A DNA stretch of 64,000 nt from Anaerolineae bacterium (GCA_020849765.1 JADLAY010000009.1:1-64000), one strand, 5' to 3'. Shown: positions 8,467 to 17,158, counted from the first letter of the stretch. Notes: generated from the letters alone by a model not told the origin. A program made the numbers and translations.

Positions 8467-10179
8467 ATGAATCGTTTTGGAAAAGTGCTGCTGGTAACCA
8501 TGGCAGTCGCGGTCCTCGCGCTCCTGGTTCTGCCGGTCGGCGCCCAGGACGAAGGCGGAATCATCGTCGATTCCAGCTTCGGCAGTGGCCCGATCAATTT
8601 CAACCCGGTGACCAGCACTGCGGCGTCAGAGCAGGACGTGATGAACCGGCTCTACCCGAACCTGTTGGGTGTCAATCCGGAGACGGGCGTTATCGAGCCG
8701 AACATGCCCGGTGGCCTGGCCGAAAGCTGGGACATCAGCGATGATGGCACGGTCTACACCTTCCACCTGCGTAGTGGCTTCACCTGGACAGACGGTGAGC
8801 CGGTGACCGCCTATGACTTCGAATACACCTGGGATGCGGTGACGAGTGGCGAGATTGAAACCAACCTCGTCTTCCTGGTCAACGACCCGGTGGTCGAAAT
8901 GACGGCGATCGACGACTACACCCTCGAAGTCACCTTCACATCTGCCGATTGCGAGGCTCTCAACAGCGCTGGTCTCCAGCCGATTCCGAAGCACCTGTTT
9001 GAGCCCATGGGTTTCGCCTCGATCAATGAAGAGAACTTCACTGATCCCGACGACATCGAAATCGGCCCGTACCAACTGGCCTCGCAGATCCCCGATCAGC
9101 AGACTGCCCTCATTCCGGCGACCTGGGACAACCCCGATGGCCTGCCCGACAATGACGGCTGGGTCATGCGCATTTACGGCGATCAGACCGTGGAATTCCA
9201 GTCGTTCCTGGCTGGCGAAATCGGCGTGCTCGAGAGCGTGGCGCCGAATCTCCAGGCTGACGTCATTTCGGCTGCGGAAGATGGCTCGCTCCAGTACTAC
9301 CAGTACAGCCCTGGCGATGCCTGGGACTACATGGCCTTCAACCTGGCCAACCCCGACAACCCGCAGGCAGCGTACGATGAAGATGGCAATCTGATCGAAC
9401 AGGACCCGCACCCGATTTTCGGTGACCTGCGCGTCCGCCAGGCGATCAATATGGCCGTCAACGTCGACAACATCATCGAAGGCGCGGTCTTCGGTAACGG
9501 TGCGCGTATGCAGTCGATCTACGCCCCCGGTTCCTGGCCGTATGTTGAAGATGTGCCGTTCTACGAATATGATCCCGAAGCCGCCGCAGCAATGCTCGAA
9601 GAGGCTGGCTGGGTGGATGACGACAACGATCCTTCGACCCCGCGCGTTGCGCAGGGTGCGATGTACGCCGAAGATGGCACGCCCATGACCTTCACGCTGT
9701 TCACCAATCAGGGCAACACGCGTCGTACGGCCATTGGCACCATCATTCAGGACGAACTCGCGCAGGTTGGCGTTGGCGTTGACTTCCAGACGATCGACTT
9801 CAACGTGCTGCTCGACATCATGGATCAGCAGACGTACGACGCTTTCATCCTCGGCTGGCGCAATAGCTATCCGTTCCGTGCGGATCAGCGGCAGCTGTGG
9901 GCGACCGACTCGGACGTGATCGCCGGTGACAACTTCACCAGCTACGTCAACCCCGAGCTGGACGACCTGTGGGTGCAGGCCTCGACGGTCCCCGGCTGCG
10001 ACATCGAAGCACGCCGTGAGATCTACTCGCAGATCCAGCAGATCATGCACGAAGATACCCCGTACATGTTCCTCTACAGCATCAACGGCATGTACGCCTG
10101 GAACAGCAAGATCCAGGGCGTGAATCCGTATCCGGGTGCGTTCTATTGGAACATCGAGAAGTGGACTGTCACTGAGTAA
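8467..10179 (+). CDS. ABC transporter substrate-binding protein, family 5 (peptide type), paralog 2
   Basis: This 570-residue protein is a close paralog of the one at 825-2531; long blocks such as FGSGPINFNPVTS and DGTVYTF are shared and the lengths match. It should be the binding component for the permeases encoded at 10471 and 11559. Residues 1-26 form a signal peptide (MNRFGK, hydrophobic core, cleavage after VGA); no lipobox cysteine is present. TAGGAGAGAGG (8451-8461) precedes the ATG at the expected distance. The DDDNDPSTP acidic loop and the SADCEALNSA segment with its single cysteine are also conserved between the two copies. A GTAGGG-type hairpin and another inverted repeat (10193-10263) lie in the gap before the permease genes, and might reduce read-through so that the SBP is made in excess; that is inference. 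Confidence 0.94.
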   Translation: MNRFGKVLLVTMAVAVLALLVLPVGAQDEGGIIVDSSFGSGPINFNPVTSTAASEQDVMNRLYPNLLGVNPETGVIEPNMPGGLAESWDISDDGTVYTFHLRSGFTWTDGEPVTAYDFEYTWDAVTSGEIETNLVFLVNDPVVEMTAIDDYTLEVTFTSADCEALNSAGLQPIPKHLFEPMGFASINEENFTDPDDIEIGPYQLASQIPDQQTALIPATWDNPDGLPDNDGWVMRIYGDQTVEFQSFLAGEIGVLESVAPNLQADVISAAEDGSLQYYQYSPGDAWDYMAFNLANPDNPQAAYDEDGNLIEQDPHPIFGDLRVRQAINMAVNVDNIIEGAVFGNGARMQSIYAPGSWPYVEDVPFYEYDPEAAAAMLEEAGWVDDDNDPSTPRVAQGAMYAEDGTPMTFTLFTNQGNTRRTAIGTIIQDELAQVGVGVDFQTIDFNVLLDIMDQQTYDAFILGWRNSYPFRADQRQLWATDSDVIAGDNFTSYVNPELDDLWVQASTVPGCDIEARREIYSQIQQIMHEDTPYMFLYSINGMYAWNSKIQGVNPYPGAFYWNIEKWTVTE

Positions 10180-10192
10180 TGACCAGCGCAGG

Positions 10193-10263
10193 CGGCTGCC
10201 GCACTTTTTGCACGGCGTGGCAGCCGTCCCGCGCCCCCTGGGGCAAGGCGTCAAGCCTTGCCC
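10193..10263. terminator. two hairpins between SBP and permease genes
   Basis: CGGCTGCC (10193-10200) pairs with GGCAGCCG (10219-10226). GGGGCAAGGC (10240-10249) then pairs with GCCTTGCCC (10255-10263). Neither has a T-tract, so partial attenuation between SBP and permease messages is more likely than full termination. The rest of the gap to 10470 holds no gene. Confidence 0.45.
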
Positions 10264-10470
10264 TATCTTCTTACTCTCCATGGCCGGATGACGTTCAAAC
10301 GTGATGAGTGCCTCGATCATCGCTGACGGATGAAGCGCATGTTGCAGCATACACCGACCCGCATCAGCGCGCGTTGAAGGTCGTGGGTTTCAATATCGAA
10401 CCTTAAAGAGTATTAAAAAGTGCTTATTGCAGGTTGGTTACACGACAACAATATCTAGACCGGTTGCCAA

Positions 10471-11547
10471 ATGATCAAATACACCATTCGTCGCCTGATC
10501 CAGGCGATCCCTACGTTCTTCGGTATCACGATGCTGTCATATTTGTTGATGACGGCAGCGCCTGGCGGCCCGACGGCAGCGCTCGCGTTCGACCCGCGGA
10601 TTTCGCCGCAGGAGCGACACGCAATGGAAGCGCGCCTCGGCGTCAGCGACCCCTGGCCGGTGCAGTACTTGCGCTGGTTGGCCGGTGATGATTGGATGCG
10701 CCGCGATACCGACGGCGACGGCAAAGCCGATACCTGTATCCTCATCCCCTGTGATGCCGACGGCGATGGCCAGAATGAGCCTGCGGGCACGCGTCGCGGC
10801 CTTTTGCGGCTCGATTTTGGGACGTCGTTCTTCGAGCGGCGACCGGTGACCGAAGTCATCGGCGACCGCGTCAACGCGACCTTCGAACTGGGGTTATCGG
10901 CGCTGGTCGTCTCGCTGATCGTCGGTATTCCGCTCGGCATTCTGGCTGGTGTTTATCGCGGCAGCCTGTTCGATAATGCAGCCCGACTCGTCTCGGTCGT
11001 CTTCAGCGCCGTACCCATCTTCTGGCTCGGCCTGATCCTGATCCTGATCTTTGGCCGCTGGCTTGACATCTTGCCCCTCGGCGGGCGGCACGGCATCGTG
11101 CTGACGGGCGAAGTGCCGCCGCTGTATACGCGCCTGAACTACCTGATTTTGCCGACGTTCGTGCTTGCCGCGAACTACATCGCCGTGTATACGCGTTATA
11201 TGCGCGCATCGCTGCTCGACGTCATCACCCAGGATTACGTGCGCACGGCGCAGGCCAAGGGCTTGTCCGGGCGGCGCGTCTGGTTCATCCACACGGCGCG
11301 TAACGCGCTCATCCCGATTGCGACCTTCCTCGGCCCCGCCATCACCGGCATTCTGGGCGGCGCGGTGCTGACGGAGACGATCTTCTCCTGGCCGGGCCTG
11401 GGACGCACGGGCGTCAGCGCGGTCATCCAGCAAGATTACCCGGTCGTGATGGCAGTCGTCATCATCGGCGCGGCGGCAACCATTTTCGGCTATATCGTTT
11501 CCGACATCATGTATGCGCTGATCGACCCGCGCATCCGGTTTGACTAG
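10471..11547 (+). CDS. DppB/OppB-type ABC permease with a Ca-loop-like insertion
   Basis: This inner-membrane permease subunit should form the translocation channel together with the next gene product. It has 358 residues, with an N-terminal helix MIKYTIRRLIQAIPTFFGIT and five more helices in the C-terminal transport domain. The EAA-type cytoplasmic loop is DYVRTAQAKGLSGRRVWFIH, and GGAVLTETIFSWPGLGR is typical of DppB. The first external loop (about residues 60-125) is longer than in standard DppB and contains DTDGDGKAD at 79-87 and DADGDGQNE at 95-103. Cysteines 89 and 94 lie between the two motifs. Both motifs look like EF-hand or dockerin-type calcium loops. The stop is 11 bases before the DppC-type gene, so the two form an operon. 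No ATPase subunit gene is in the window. Confidence 0.95.
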   Translation: MIKYTIRRLIQAIPTFFGITMLSYLLMTAAPGGPTAALAFDPRISPQERHAMEARLGVSDPWPVQYLRWLAGDDWMRRDTDGDGKADTCILIPCDADGDGQNEPAGTRRGLLRLDFGTSFFERRPVTEVIGDRVNATFELGLSALVVSLIVGIPLGILAGVYRGSLFDNAARLVSVVFSAVPIFWLGLILILIFGRWLDILPLGGRHGIVLTGEVPPLYTRLNYLILPTFVLAANYIAVYTRYMRASLLDVITQDYVRTAQAKGLSGRRVWFIHTARNALIPIATFLGPAITGILGGAVLTETIFSWPGLGRTGVSAVIQQDYPVVMAVVIIGAAATIFGYIVSDIMYALIDPRIRFD

Positions 11548-11558
11548 GACAGACACCC

Positions 11559-12470
11559 ATGGCTACACAAACACAGGTGGTAAGCCTCGCGCAGGCTGAA
11601 AATCGCAAAGTCGGACGTTCGCTGACGGAACTGGCGCTGCTGCGCCTGCGCCGAGACAGGCTGACTCTGGCGGCCATCGCCTTGATCGTCATCCTGGTTG
11701 CGCTGGCGGCACTTGCGCCCCCCATCAGCCAGTATGTCCTCCATGTCGATCCGAACCGGACGAACGTGACGCAGGCCTATCTCGTGCCCGGTTCGCCGGG
11801 GCACGTGCTCGGCACCGATGATCTGGGTCGCGATCATCTGGCGCGGTTGCTCTATGCGGGCGGCGTCTCGCTCCAGATCGCGTTCTTCGCGGCGCTGCTC
11901 TCGCTCGTGCTCGGCATCGGCGTCGGCATGATGATGGGCTACTTCGGCGGGGTGATCGATGACGGATTCACCTGGTTCATCTCGACGCTGAACTCGATCC
12001 CGTCGTTGTTTCTCTTACTGATCGTATCGGCGGTGCTCAACCCGTCCGCGCAAACGCTGATCCTCGTGCTCGGCTTGCTCGGCTGGACGGGCACGGCGCG
12101 GCTCGTGCGCGGGCAAACGCTGGCGCTGCGCGAGCGCGAGTTCGTGATCGGCGCGCAGGCGGTTGGCGCCTCGTCGTTCCGCATCATGCTGGCGCACATT
12201 CTGCCCAACCTGTTCTCAATCATCATCGTCACGTTGATGCTCGACATCGGCTCGCTGATCCTGGTCGAGGCGGGGCTGAGCTATCTCGGCCTGGGCGTGA
12301 AGCCGCCGACGCCGACCTGGGGCAACATGCTGACCGACGCGCAGACCTACTTCTCCAAGGGCTGGCATCTGGTCATCATGCCGGGTCTGCTGATCTTCAT
12401 CACTGTGCTGTGCCTGTTCATCATCGGCGACGGCCTGCGCGACGCCTTCGACCCGACGGCCGTCGACTAG
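11559..12470 (+). CDS. DppC/OppC-type ABC permease
   Basis: This 303-residue inner-membrane protein is the partner permease subunit. An N-terminal cytoplasmic segment precedes the first helix at about 38-58 (LTLAAIALIVILVALAALAP). The family motif GTDDLGRDHLARLLYAG at about 86-102 follows the first external loop. The EAA loop REFVIGAQAVGASSFRIMLAH and the LSYLGLGVKPPTPTWGNML motif are both intact. The start ATG at 11559 follows the upstream stop closely, so the two permeases are probably co-transcribed and share the terminator at 12494. The substrate is probably a peptide or another organic solute, judged only from the family and the SBP. Confidence 0.95.
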   Translation: MATQTQVVSLAQAENRKVGRSLTELALLRLRRDRLTLAAIALIVILVALAALAPPISQYVLHVDPNRTNVTQAYLVPGSPGHVLGTDDLGRDHLARLLYAGGVSLQIAFFAALLSLVLGIGVGMMMGYFGGVIDDGFTWFISTLNSIPSLFLLLIVSAVLNPSAQTLILVLGLLGWTGTARLVRGQTLALREREFVIGAQAVGASSFRIMLAHILPNLFSIIIVTLMLDIGSLILVEAGLSYLGLGVKPPTPTWGNMLTDAQTYFSKGWHLVIMPGLLIFITVLCLFIIGDGLRDAFDPTAVD

Positions 12471-12493
12471 GGCGGACGTCTCGCTTGAACAAC

Positions 12494-12521
12494 AAAGGCG
12501 CGGTCATGTCCGCGCCTTTTT
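12494..12521 (+). terminator. rho-independent terminator of the permease operon
   Basis: AAAGGCGCGG (12494-12503) pairs with CCGCGCCTTTT (12510-12520) and is followed by T. It lies 23 bases after the DppC-type stop codon. Confidence 0.88.
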
Positions 12522-12534
12522 GATTCGGGCTGTG

Positions 12535-12935
12535 GCGGTTCACGGTGCAGGGTTCACAGTACACCGTATGTCGGATGAGCAAACGCAGCGATGTCCGCCG
12601 GATGGTCAACCATCCGGCTAGGGCTGCGCCCGGTGATGCTCTTTGCTTTCTAAAACCGGATAAGTTTTTCGCTTGCCGTCGCCGCAGGCTCGAAGCCTAC
12701 GGCTGGCGGTTTGTAAGCCACCTGGAAGGTGGCTGGGAATGCAGCGTATTCGGATTGATATGGCAGACACCATAGCCGGGCTTCAAATCTCGTCGACGGG
12801 ACGCAGCAGGTGATGCGCTGGCGGGATTTGCGCTATCTCATGATCCAGGAAATGAGAGATGACACCGCACTGTGAACCAACTCGGCACCATGAACTCCGA
12901 ACTGAGCACTCAGCACCCAGCACTGAGCACCTGTT
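12535..12935. repeat. repeat-rich gap with word repeats and small hairpins
   Basis: The gap contains GGTTCACGGTGCAGGGTTCA at its left, a hairpin AAGCCACC-TGGA-GGTGGCTG around 12716-12733, and GAGCACTCAGCACCCAGCAC words at its right end (12903-12926). No coding frame has a convincing start. Confidence 0.6.
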
Positions 12936-12938
12936 CCC

Positions 12939-14243
12939 CTAATTCCACCGTCGCAGGTGGACGAGCCTCCGGCGCAGCTTGAGGCGCAGGCCGACGCGCG
13001 TGTGGACGAGGACGTCGTCCAGCGCGGGTGCGGCGATGTCAGCGACGGCGTCCGGAGCCGGGGCTTCGCTGCGGGCGGCTTTCTTGGGCGCGCGCGGTTT
13101 CTCTGGGGCGACCGGCGGCAGGGCGGTGACGGTCTCGACTTCGGGCGGCTGCGTTTCTTCCGGCGCGGCGCTGGTCTCCTCGCTGGGACGCGGCACACCG
13201 AAGATCTCCCAGATGCTGATCTTGCTCGTGTCCATCATCCGTTCGGAGTCGGTGCCGCCGAGCGGCGGTTCGGGGATGACCGGCCCGCCAACGGTGGTCG
13301 ATTCAGTCGTGACGAGGGTCTCGCCGACCAGCGTGCTCTCGTCCAGCTCGCGCTCGATCGCGCCGACGTCGATCATCTGCGCGTGCGAGAGCGGCTCGCC
13401 GGTGACTGTTTCCTGTTCGCTTGGCGATGGCGATGGCGAGGGCGCTTCGCTGATGACCTGGTGCTCCTGCGTCGCACGCTTGTCCTCGATCTCGGCGGGG
13501 ACGTCGGCCAGGAAGGCGGGTTCGCTCAGCGCTTCGGCCGGTTCGCTCGCTTCGGCTGCCGGTTCTGGGCTGCTCGCGAGCATCTCGTCGCTGATGGCGG
13601 TCACGGCGCGCGTCGGGCGGGTGTCGTCGGCGGTCAGCGGCGGCTCTTCGATGCCGGTGATCTCGACGCGCTCGATGGGGGCTGCTGCTTCTTCCTCCCG
13701 CTCCTCGGCGCGCTCCTCGACCTGCGACGGGTGGCGCGCTTTGTATTGGGCGCGCGCTTCCGCATCCGGCGCGTCACGCATGAGCGATTTCGCCACCGGG
13801 TTAGGGTCGATGATGCGAGCGCGGTCGGTCTTGAGCGTCAGGTAGAGCTTCTTCAGGCTCTGGGCGACGTCGTTATCGAGCTGGCGCGCGGTACGCATGG
13901 CGAACATGCCGCCAATCTCGTACTCGATCGTCCACTGGACGACGGTGCCCTCCGGGATCTCTTGCAGGCGAATCCGGCCGATGGCCGTGCGGAAGGGCGG
14001 CCGGTCGATGAAGGCGTACTCGTAGCCGAGGCCCTCATACCAGGCGCGAATCTCGACGACGTATTCCTTGCCCTTCTCGCTGCTGGCACGCCAGCGTGTG
14101 CCCACGCCTTCGTGGCGGCTCGTCAGGAAGGACAGGTTATTGCAATCGACCTGCCAGCGGGCATTGTTGGTCAGATTGCCAAGGTAATCCCAGACGACGT
14201 TCTGCGGCACCGGGATCAGGATGCGGTGGTCGATGGTTGTCAT
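12939..14243 (-). CDS. SRPBCC (START-like) domain protein with a long acidic tail
   Basis: Residues 1-145 form an SRPBCC/polyketide-cyclase-like ligand-binding domain: it starts IDHRILIPVPQNVVWDYLGN, has a W-rich middle (GTRWRASSEKGKEY) and closes with a helix QLDNDVAQSLKKLYLTLK. This fold binds a hydrophobic ligand in a cavity; the ligand is unknown. Residues 160-405 are low-complexity and rich in Glu, Pro, Ala and Thr, with no membrane helix, and look disordered. The last 25 residues are strongly basic (GLRLKLRRRLVHLRRW), so the protein has a charged acidic tail with a basic end, perhaps for binding a partner or nucleic acid. The start at 14243 fits the domain boundary. It is encoded alone on the minus strand. 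Confidence 0.82.
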   Translation of the reverse strand: MTTIDHRILIPVPQNVVWDYLGNLTNNARWQVDCNNLSFLTSRHEGVGTRWRASSEKGKEYVVEIRAWYEGLGYEYAFIDRPPFRTAIGRIRLQEIPEGTVVQWTIEYEIGGMFAMRTARQLDNDVAQSLKKLYLTLKTDRARIIDPNPVAKSLMRDAPDAEARAQYKARHPSQVEERAEEREEEAAAPIERVEITGIEEPPLTADDTRPTRAVTAISDEMLASSPEPAAEASEPAEALSEPAFLADVPAEIEDKRATQEHQVISEAPSPSPSPSEQETVTGEPLSHAQMIDVGAIERELDESTLVGETLVTTESTTVGGPVIPEPPLGGTDSERMMDTSKISIWEIFGVPRPSEETSAAPEETQPPEVETVTALPPVAPEKPRAPKKAARSEAPAPDAVADIAAPALDDVLVHTRVGLRLKLRRRLVHLRRWN

Positions 14244-14472
14244 AGCGGCGAATTATACGAAGAAACCGGCGATGCGCCAAGCGCGGGGAATGGCGGGCTT
14301 CGGGCTGTCGGTGTTCGTCATTCGGCTTCCAGTTGGCAGAGGTGGGCTGGCCTGCTCATTTGCTCACCTGCGAAACGGCTTTCCGCTTGCCCACATCGGT
14401 CGCTTGACCGATTGTCGGCGCTCCCCGCTCACGGTACAATGAACTCGGTAGCTATTGGCAAAGGATTGCGCC

Positions 14473-14754
14473 GTGCCCAGCCCGGCATTCACATTCGGTT
14501 TCATCCTGGCGACGCTGACCGGCGCGGTGTTTCACCTGATCGTCGGCGGGGACATTCGCCGCCTGGCGATGTATTTGATCTGCGCCTGGGTCGGCTTCAC
14601 GCTGGGACATCTGGCGGGCGTGATCTTTGGCATCGAGAGTTTCAACGTGGGCACGCTGCGCGCGTTCCCGGCGTTCATGGGCGCGATCATTGCGCTGGTC
14701 GTCGCCTACAGCCTCAGCGCCAGCGGACGGCGCAAACGCACGGCACGACGATAG
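14473..14754 (+). CDS. small three-helix membrane protein
   Basis: I do not recognise a named family. From the GTG at 14473 (AAAGGA at 14460-14465 as ribosome-binding site) the protein has 93 residues; a TTG at 14455 would add six but lacks a site. Three hydrophobic segments are clear: TFGFILATLTGAVFHLIVGG, RLAMYLICAWVGFTLGHLAGVIF (split here) and AFMGAIIALVVAYSLSA. A basic tail GRRKRTARR follows. It precedes the next gene by one to seven bases, and the three small genes between 14473 and 15563 look like an operon for cell-envelope proteins. No function can be stated. Confidence 0.75.
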   Translation: MPSPAFTFGFILATLTGAVFHLIVGGDIRRLAMYLICAWVGFTLGHLAGVIFGIESFNVGTLRAFPAFMGAIIALVVAYSLSASGRRKRTARR

Positions 14755-14761
14755 GATGGCT

Positions 14762-15268
14762 ATGACAGACACGACGACCAACCCGGCCAGCGAACCGATC
14801 GAGCAAGAAGAAGAGAAATCCTCCGGCGGCATGTCCTGGAAACGCATCGCGACCATCGCCGTGGTGGTGATGCTGGCGCTCATCCTGCTGCCGATTGTGA
14901 TCGCGCTGCTGGCGACCCAAGGGCAGCCGCTCGAAAACTTCGCCGCGGTCATCCAGGTGATCCGCGACCTGTTCATCATCTTCCTGGCGCTGCAGGGCAT
15001 CATGATCATCCTGGCGCTGGCGGTGCTGATCGCGCAGGTCGCCCGCCTGATCAACCTGCTGCAGAATGAAGTCCAGCCGATCCTGAAGAACACGCAGGAC
15101 ACAGTCAACACGGCGGCGGGCACGGTCAGGTTCGTCGGCAAGAATGTGACCGAGCCGATCGTCAAGGTCAGCGGCTTCCTGGCCGGGACGAGCGTGATCC
15201 TGAACAATCTATTCGGCATCCGGCGCGCCATCCGCCCGGTCGAGCCGAAGGATAAGGGCGAGGCGTGA
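14762..15268 (+). CDS. two-helix membrane protein, operon partner of the preceding gene
   Basis: This is a 168-residue protein with an acidic N-terminus (TNPASEPIEQEEEKSSGG), a membrane helix at about 24-50, and a second hydrophobic stretch at about 62-92 (IRDLFIIFLALQGIMIILAL). A helical amphipathic region follows (QNEVQPILKNTQDTVNTAAG) that resembles DUF948 or YtxH-like phasin-type helices. The start is either ATG 14756 or ATG 14762; AGGA at 14753-14756 fits the second. With the preceding and following genes it may form a small envelope-associated unit. Function unknown. Confidence 0.78.
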   Translation: MTDTTTNPASEPIEQEEEKSSGGMSWKRIATIAVVVMLALILLPIVIALLATQGQPLENFAAVIQVIRDLFIIFLALQGIMIILALAVLIAQVARLINLLQNEVQPILKNTQDTVNTAAGTVRFVGKNVTEPIVKVSGFLAGTSVILNNLFGIRRAIRPVEPKDKGEA

Positions 15269-15317
15269 GGCTACGGCTCAACCGTACGAGAACGATGAGA
15301 CAGGGCAGGCGGGACCT

Positions 15318-15563
15318 ATGACAGAAGTAATCTGCGGCGGGATTGTCGGGCTGCTGGCGGGCGCGGCGGCGGCGCTCTGGTGGCTGCCGAAGAGCGGTCG
15401 GCGCCTGTTTGAAGGCGCTGCCGAGGCGGTCGAATCCGCCGGTCGCGATCTGCGTGCGCGCGCCGAATCCGCCGTGCCGACCGATCCAATCGCCGAGAGT
15501 CTGGCCGAGGGCAAGGCCGCCGCGCGCCGCCGTCTGCGCGAGCTGGGGTTGGATGGGGAGTAG
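15318..15563 (+). CDS. YtxH-like small protein
   Basis: The 81-residue protein has one N-terminal hydrophobic helix with glycines (GGIVGLLAGAAAALWWLP), followed by an amphipathic helix rich in Ala, Arg and Glu (AAEAVESAGRDLRARAES and on). This arrangement matches YtxH/gas-vesicle-GvpP-like small proteins, which are often linked to general stress. It lies 49 bases after the preceding gene and probably belongs to the same unit. Function in this organism is not known. Confidence 0.75.
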   Translation: MTEVICGGIVGLLAGAAAALWWLPKSGRRLFEGAAEAVESAGRDLRARAESAVPTDPIAESLAEGKAAARRRLRELGLDGE

Positions 15564-15640
15564 CGGGTGGCTGTTGGCGGTTGGGTATTGGCTTTTGGGC
15601 TACTTTAGCCCATAGAATTCATAGTAGCTTCAGAATCACT

Positions 15641-16426
15641 CTAGCCCGGACTTGCACGTTGGCAATTCAAACTGGTGTTTTCTGGTGCGGGGATACAGTA
15701 CGTCTGAATGTGCCCGCCAATATAGGGTGCTCGATAATCACTACAAAGAAAGAGAGTGTTCACACATTGTATATACAGCCTTAGGAAAGCTTCGGTTTCT
15801 TCAACGGTTTGAGGAGACCTAAACTTCCAACTGGGATTCTGCCAGATGTGTTTGAAGAGTTGATGTAGCTCATTTTGCAGTACAAGATAACTAATACGCC
15901 CCGATGCGAAACCATTGATATATAGCTGATACCCTCCGCTCTCAAAGGCAATCTGCGAGTTATTCTTGGCACAGTCTCTGTGCCAAAAATCTTCTGTGGC
16001 TGCAAACTCATCTTTGGAACTAGAATACTCTCCCGTACCATGGTCGAAACCAGGAATGTTGGTGACCAACCAGAATTCGGGATGTGCCCGCTCATTTTCG
16101 GTGACATAACCAGCAATATGTATGAGACTCCCAAATTCCTTTTCCTTACTAGTCATCTGGGATTGGAGAGCATCCTTAAGATCATAGGCGAAGTTTACAA
16201 GTGACGGGTTTACAGCACTCTTTTGAATTGCTATGAATCTCAACATCCAATGATCCATTGGTTCACCGTCAACACTGTACACACCTGCGGTCGATAGACC
16301 AGCGTTCAAGTAAGGTATTTGGAAGACTTTCTTGCCCATACCGGCGGACCCCTCATCGGTAGTGAGGTTGGAGTCGCTGCCGTGCACAATACCGTACTTG
16401 TTAATCTGAGTGAGGATGATGGTCAT
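15641..16426 (-). CDS. proteasome-like Ntn-hydrolase candidate
   Basis: The N-terminus reads MTIILTQINKYGIVHGSDSN, then LTTDEG, and matches the start of 20S proteasome beta-type and HslV-type Ntn hydrolases. After removal of Met, Thr1 would be the nucleophile, with D17 in GSDS and a lysine at 31-32 (GKKVFQIP) near the proteasome Lys33 position. NAGLSTAGVYSVDG at about 41-54 resembles the next strand-helix segment. The remaining 200 residues do not match any family I know. The protein has 261 residues and six or seven cysteines. The gene is visibly AT-richer than its surroundings, which suggests transfer. No ATPase or second subunit is adjacent, and no strong ribosome-binding site is seen. It may be a self-standing peptidase or amidase. 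Moderate confidence in fold, low in activity. Confidence 0.6.
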   Translation of the reverse strand: MTIILTQINKYGIVHGSDSNLTTDEGSAGMGKKVFQIPYLNAGLSTAGVYSVDGEPMDHWMLRFIAIQKSAVNPSLVNFAYDLKDALQSQMTSKEKEFGSLIHIAGYVTENERAHPEFWLVTNIPGFDHGTGEYSSSKDEFAATEDFWHRDCAKNNSQIAFESGGYQLYINGFASGRISYLVLQNELHQLFKHIWQNPSWKFRSPQTVEETEAFLRLYIQCVNTLFLCSDYRAPYIGGHIQTYCIPAPENTSLNCQRASPG

Positions 16427-16492
16427 GATTCACGTACTCTCTAGATAGAGTCGCTTGAACACCAAATTTCGTGTCCATTGCTTTGCTACTAC

Positions 16493-17008
16493 TTATGCCC
16501 CCTCCCGATCCAGATACTGCAGCGTCGACGTGCCTGAGCCGTCGCTCTTTTGAAGGACAGTGAGGCTGCCGTCAGTTTCAAGCACGACCGCCTCGACCCG
16601 ATCGAGCGTGGGGATGCCCTGCGCGCGGATGGCAGCGTAGATCTCTTCTTCGAGCACGCGCTCGGCGTGCATGGCGGCCTCCAGGAAGCCGTCGCGGTAA
16701 TAGAGCAGGCGCGGGGTGCTCTTGACCAGCTCGCGCACGGCCTTCGAGCGGATGGACAGCCAGGTGACGACGTACTGCAACAGAATCAGCGTCAGGAAGG
16801 CGGCGACGCCCTCGGCCAGGGCGACGTCTTTGGACAGGATGATCGTCGCCAGTGTCGAACCGAGCGCGACCGTGACGATCAGGTCGAAGGCGTTCATCTT
16901 GGACAGCGTGCGCTTGCCGGAGATGCGCAGCATCACGATCAGCAGTACGTAGGCCAGCACACCGACGATCACAGTGCGCAGGATCGCTCCCCACGAGTCG
17001 AATAACAT
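16493..17008 (-). CDS. DUF421 family membrane protein (YetF/YcaP-like)
   Basis: The 171-residue protein has three N-terminal membrane helices and a cytoplasmic C-terminal alpha/beta domain. MLRISGKRTLSKMNAFDLIV at about 26-45 is the hallmark segment of DUF421, and TPRLLYYRDGFLEAAMHAERVL and DRVEAVVLETDGSLTVL belong to the soluble domain. AAGGAG lies 5 bases upstream of the ATG at 17008. Relatives in Bacillus include YetF and YcaP, whose role is thought to involve the cell envelope or spores but is poorly defined. It is monocistronic, with the divergent AraC gene 150 bases away. Confidence 0.9.
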   Translation of the reverse strand: MLFDSWGAILRTVIVGVLAYVLLIVMLRISGKRTLSKMNAFDLIVTVALGSTLATIILSKDVALAEGVAAFLTLILLQYVVTWLSIRSKAVRELVKSTPRLLYYRDGFLEAAMHAERVLEEEIYAAIRAQGIPTLDRVEAVVLETDGSLTVLQKSDGSGTSTLQYLDREGA

Positions 17009-17158
17009 CCTGGCTCCTTATCAACCTCACTTTCCAGGGCGGACGATGCCCACGATGACCCCGATTGTGAACGCGAATGCCACATATCGCAAACGCGTAG
17101 GTTGCCAATGCAGAACAAGTGTGCTTAAATCGGCATGAGAAGAGCGAGGGAGAGCGGC

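Noticed and set aside
8626..10350. A 574-residue minus-strand frame opposite the second SBP gene
   Set aside because: The SBP on the plus strand has a signal peptide, family motifs and a ribosome-binding site; the other frame has none.
12957..14765. A 602-residue plus-strand frame opposite the SRPBCC gene
   Set aside because: High-GC antisense frame without domain motifs; it also runs into the real small gene at 14473.
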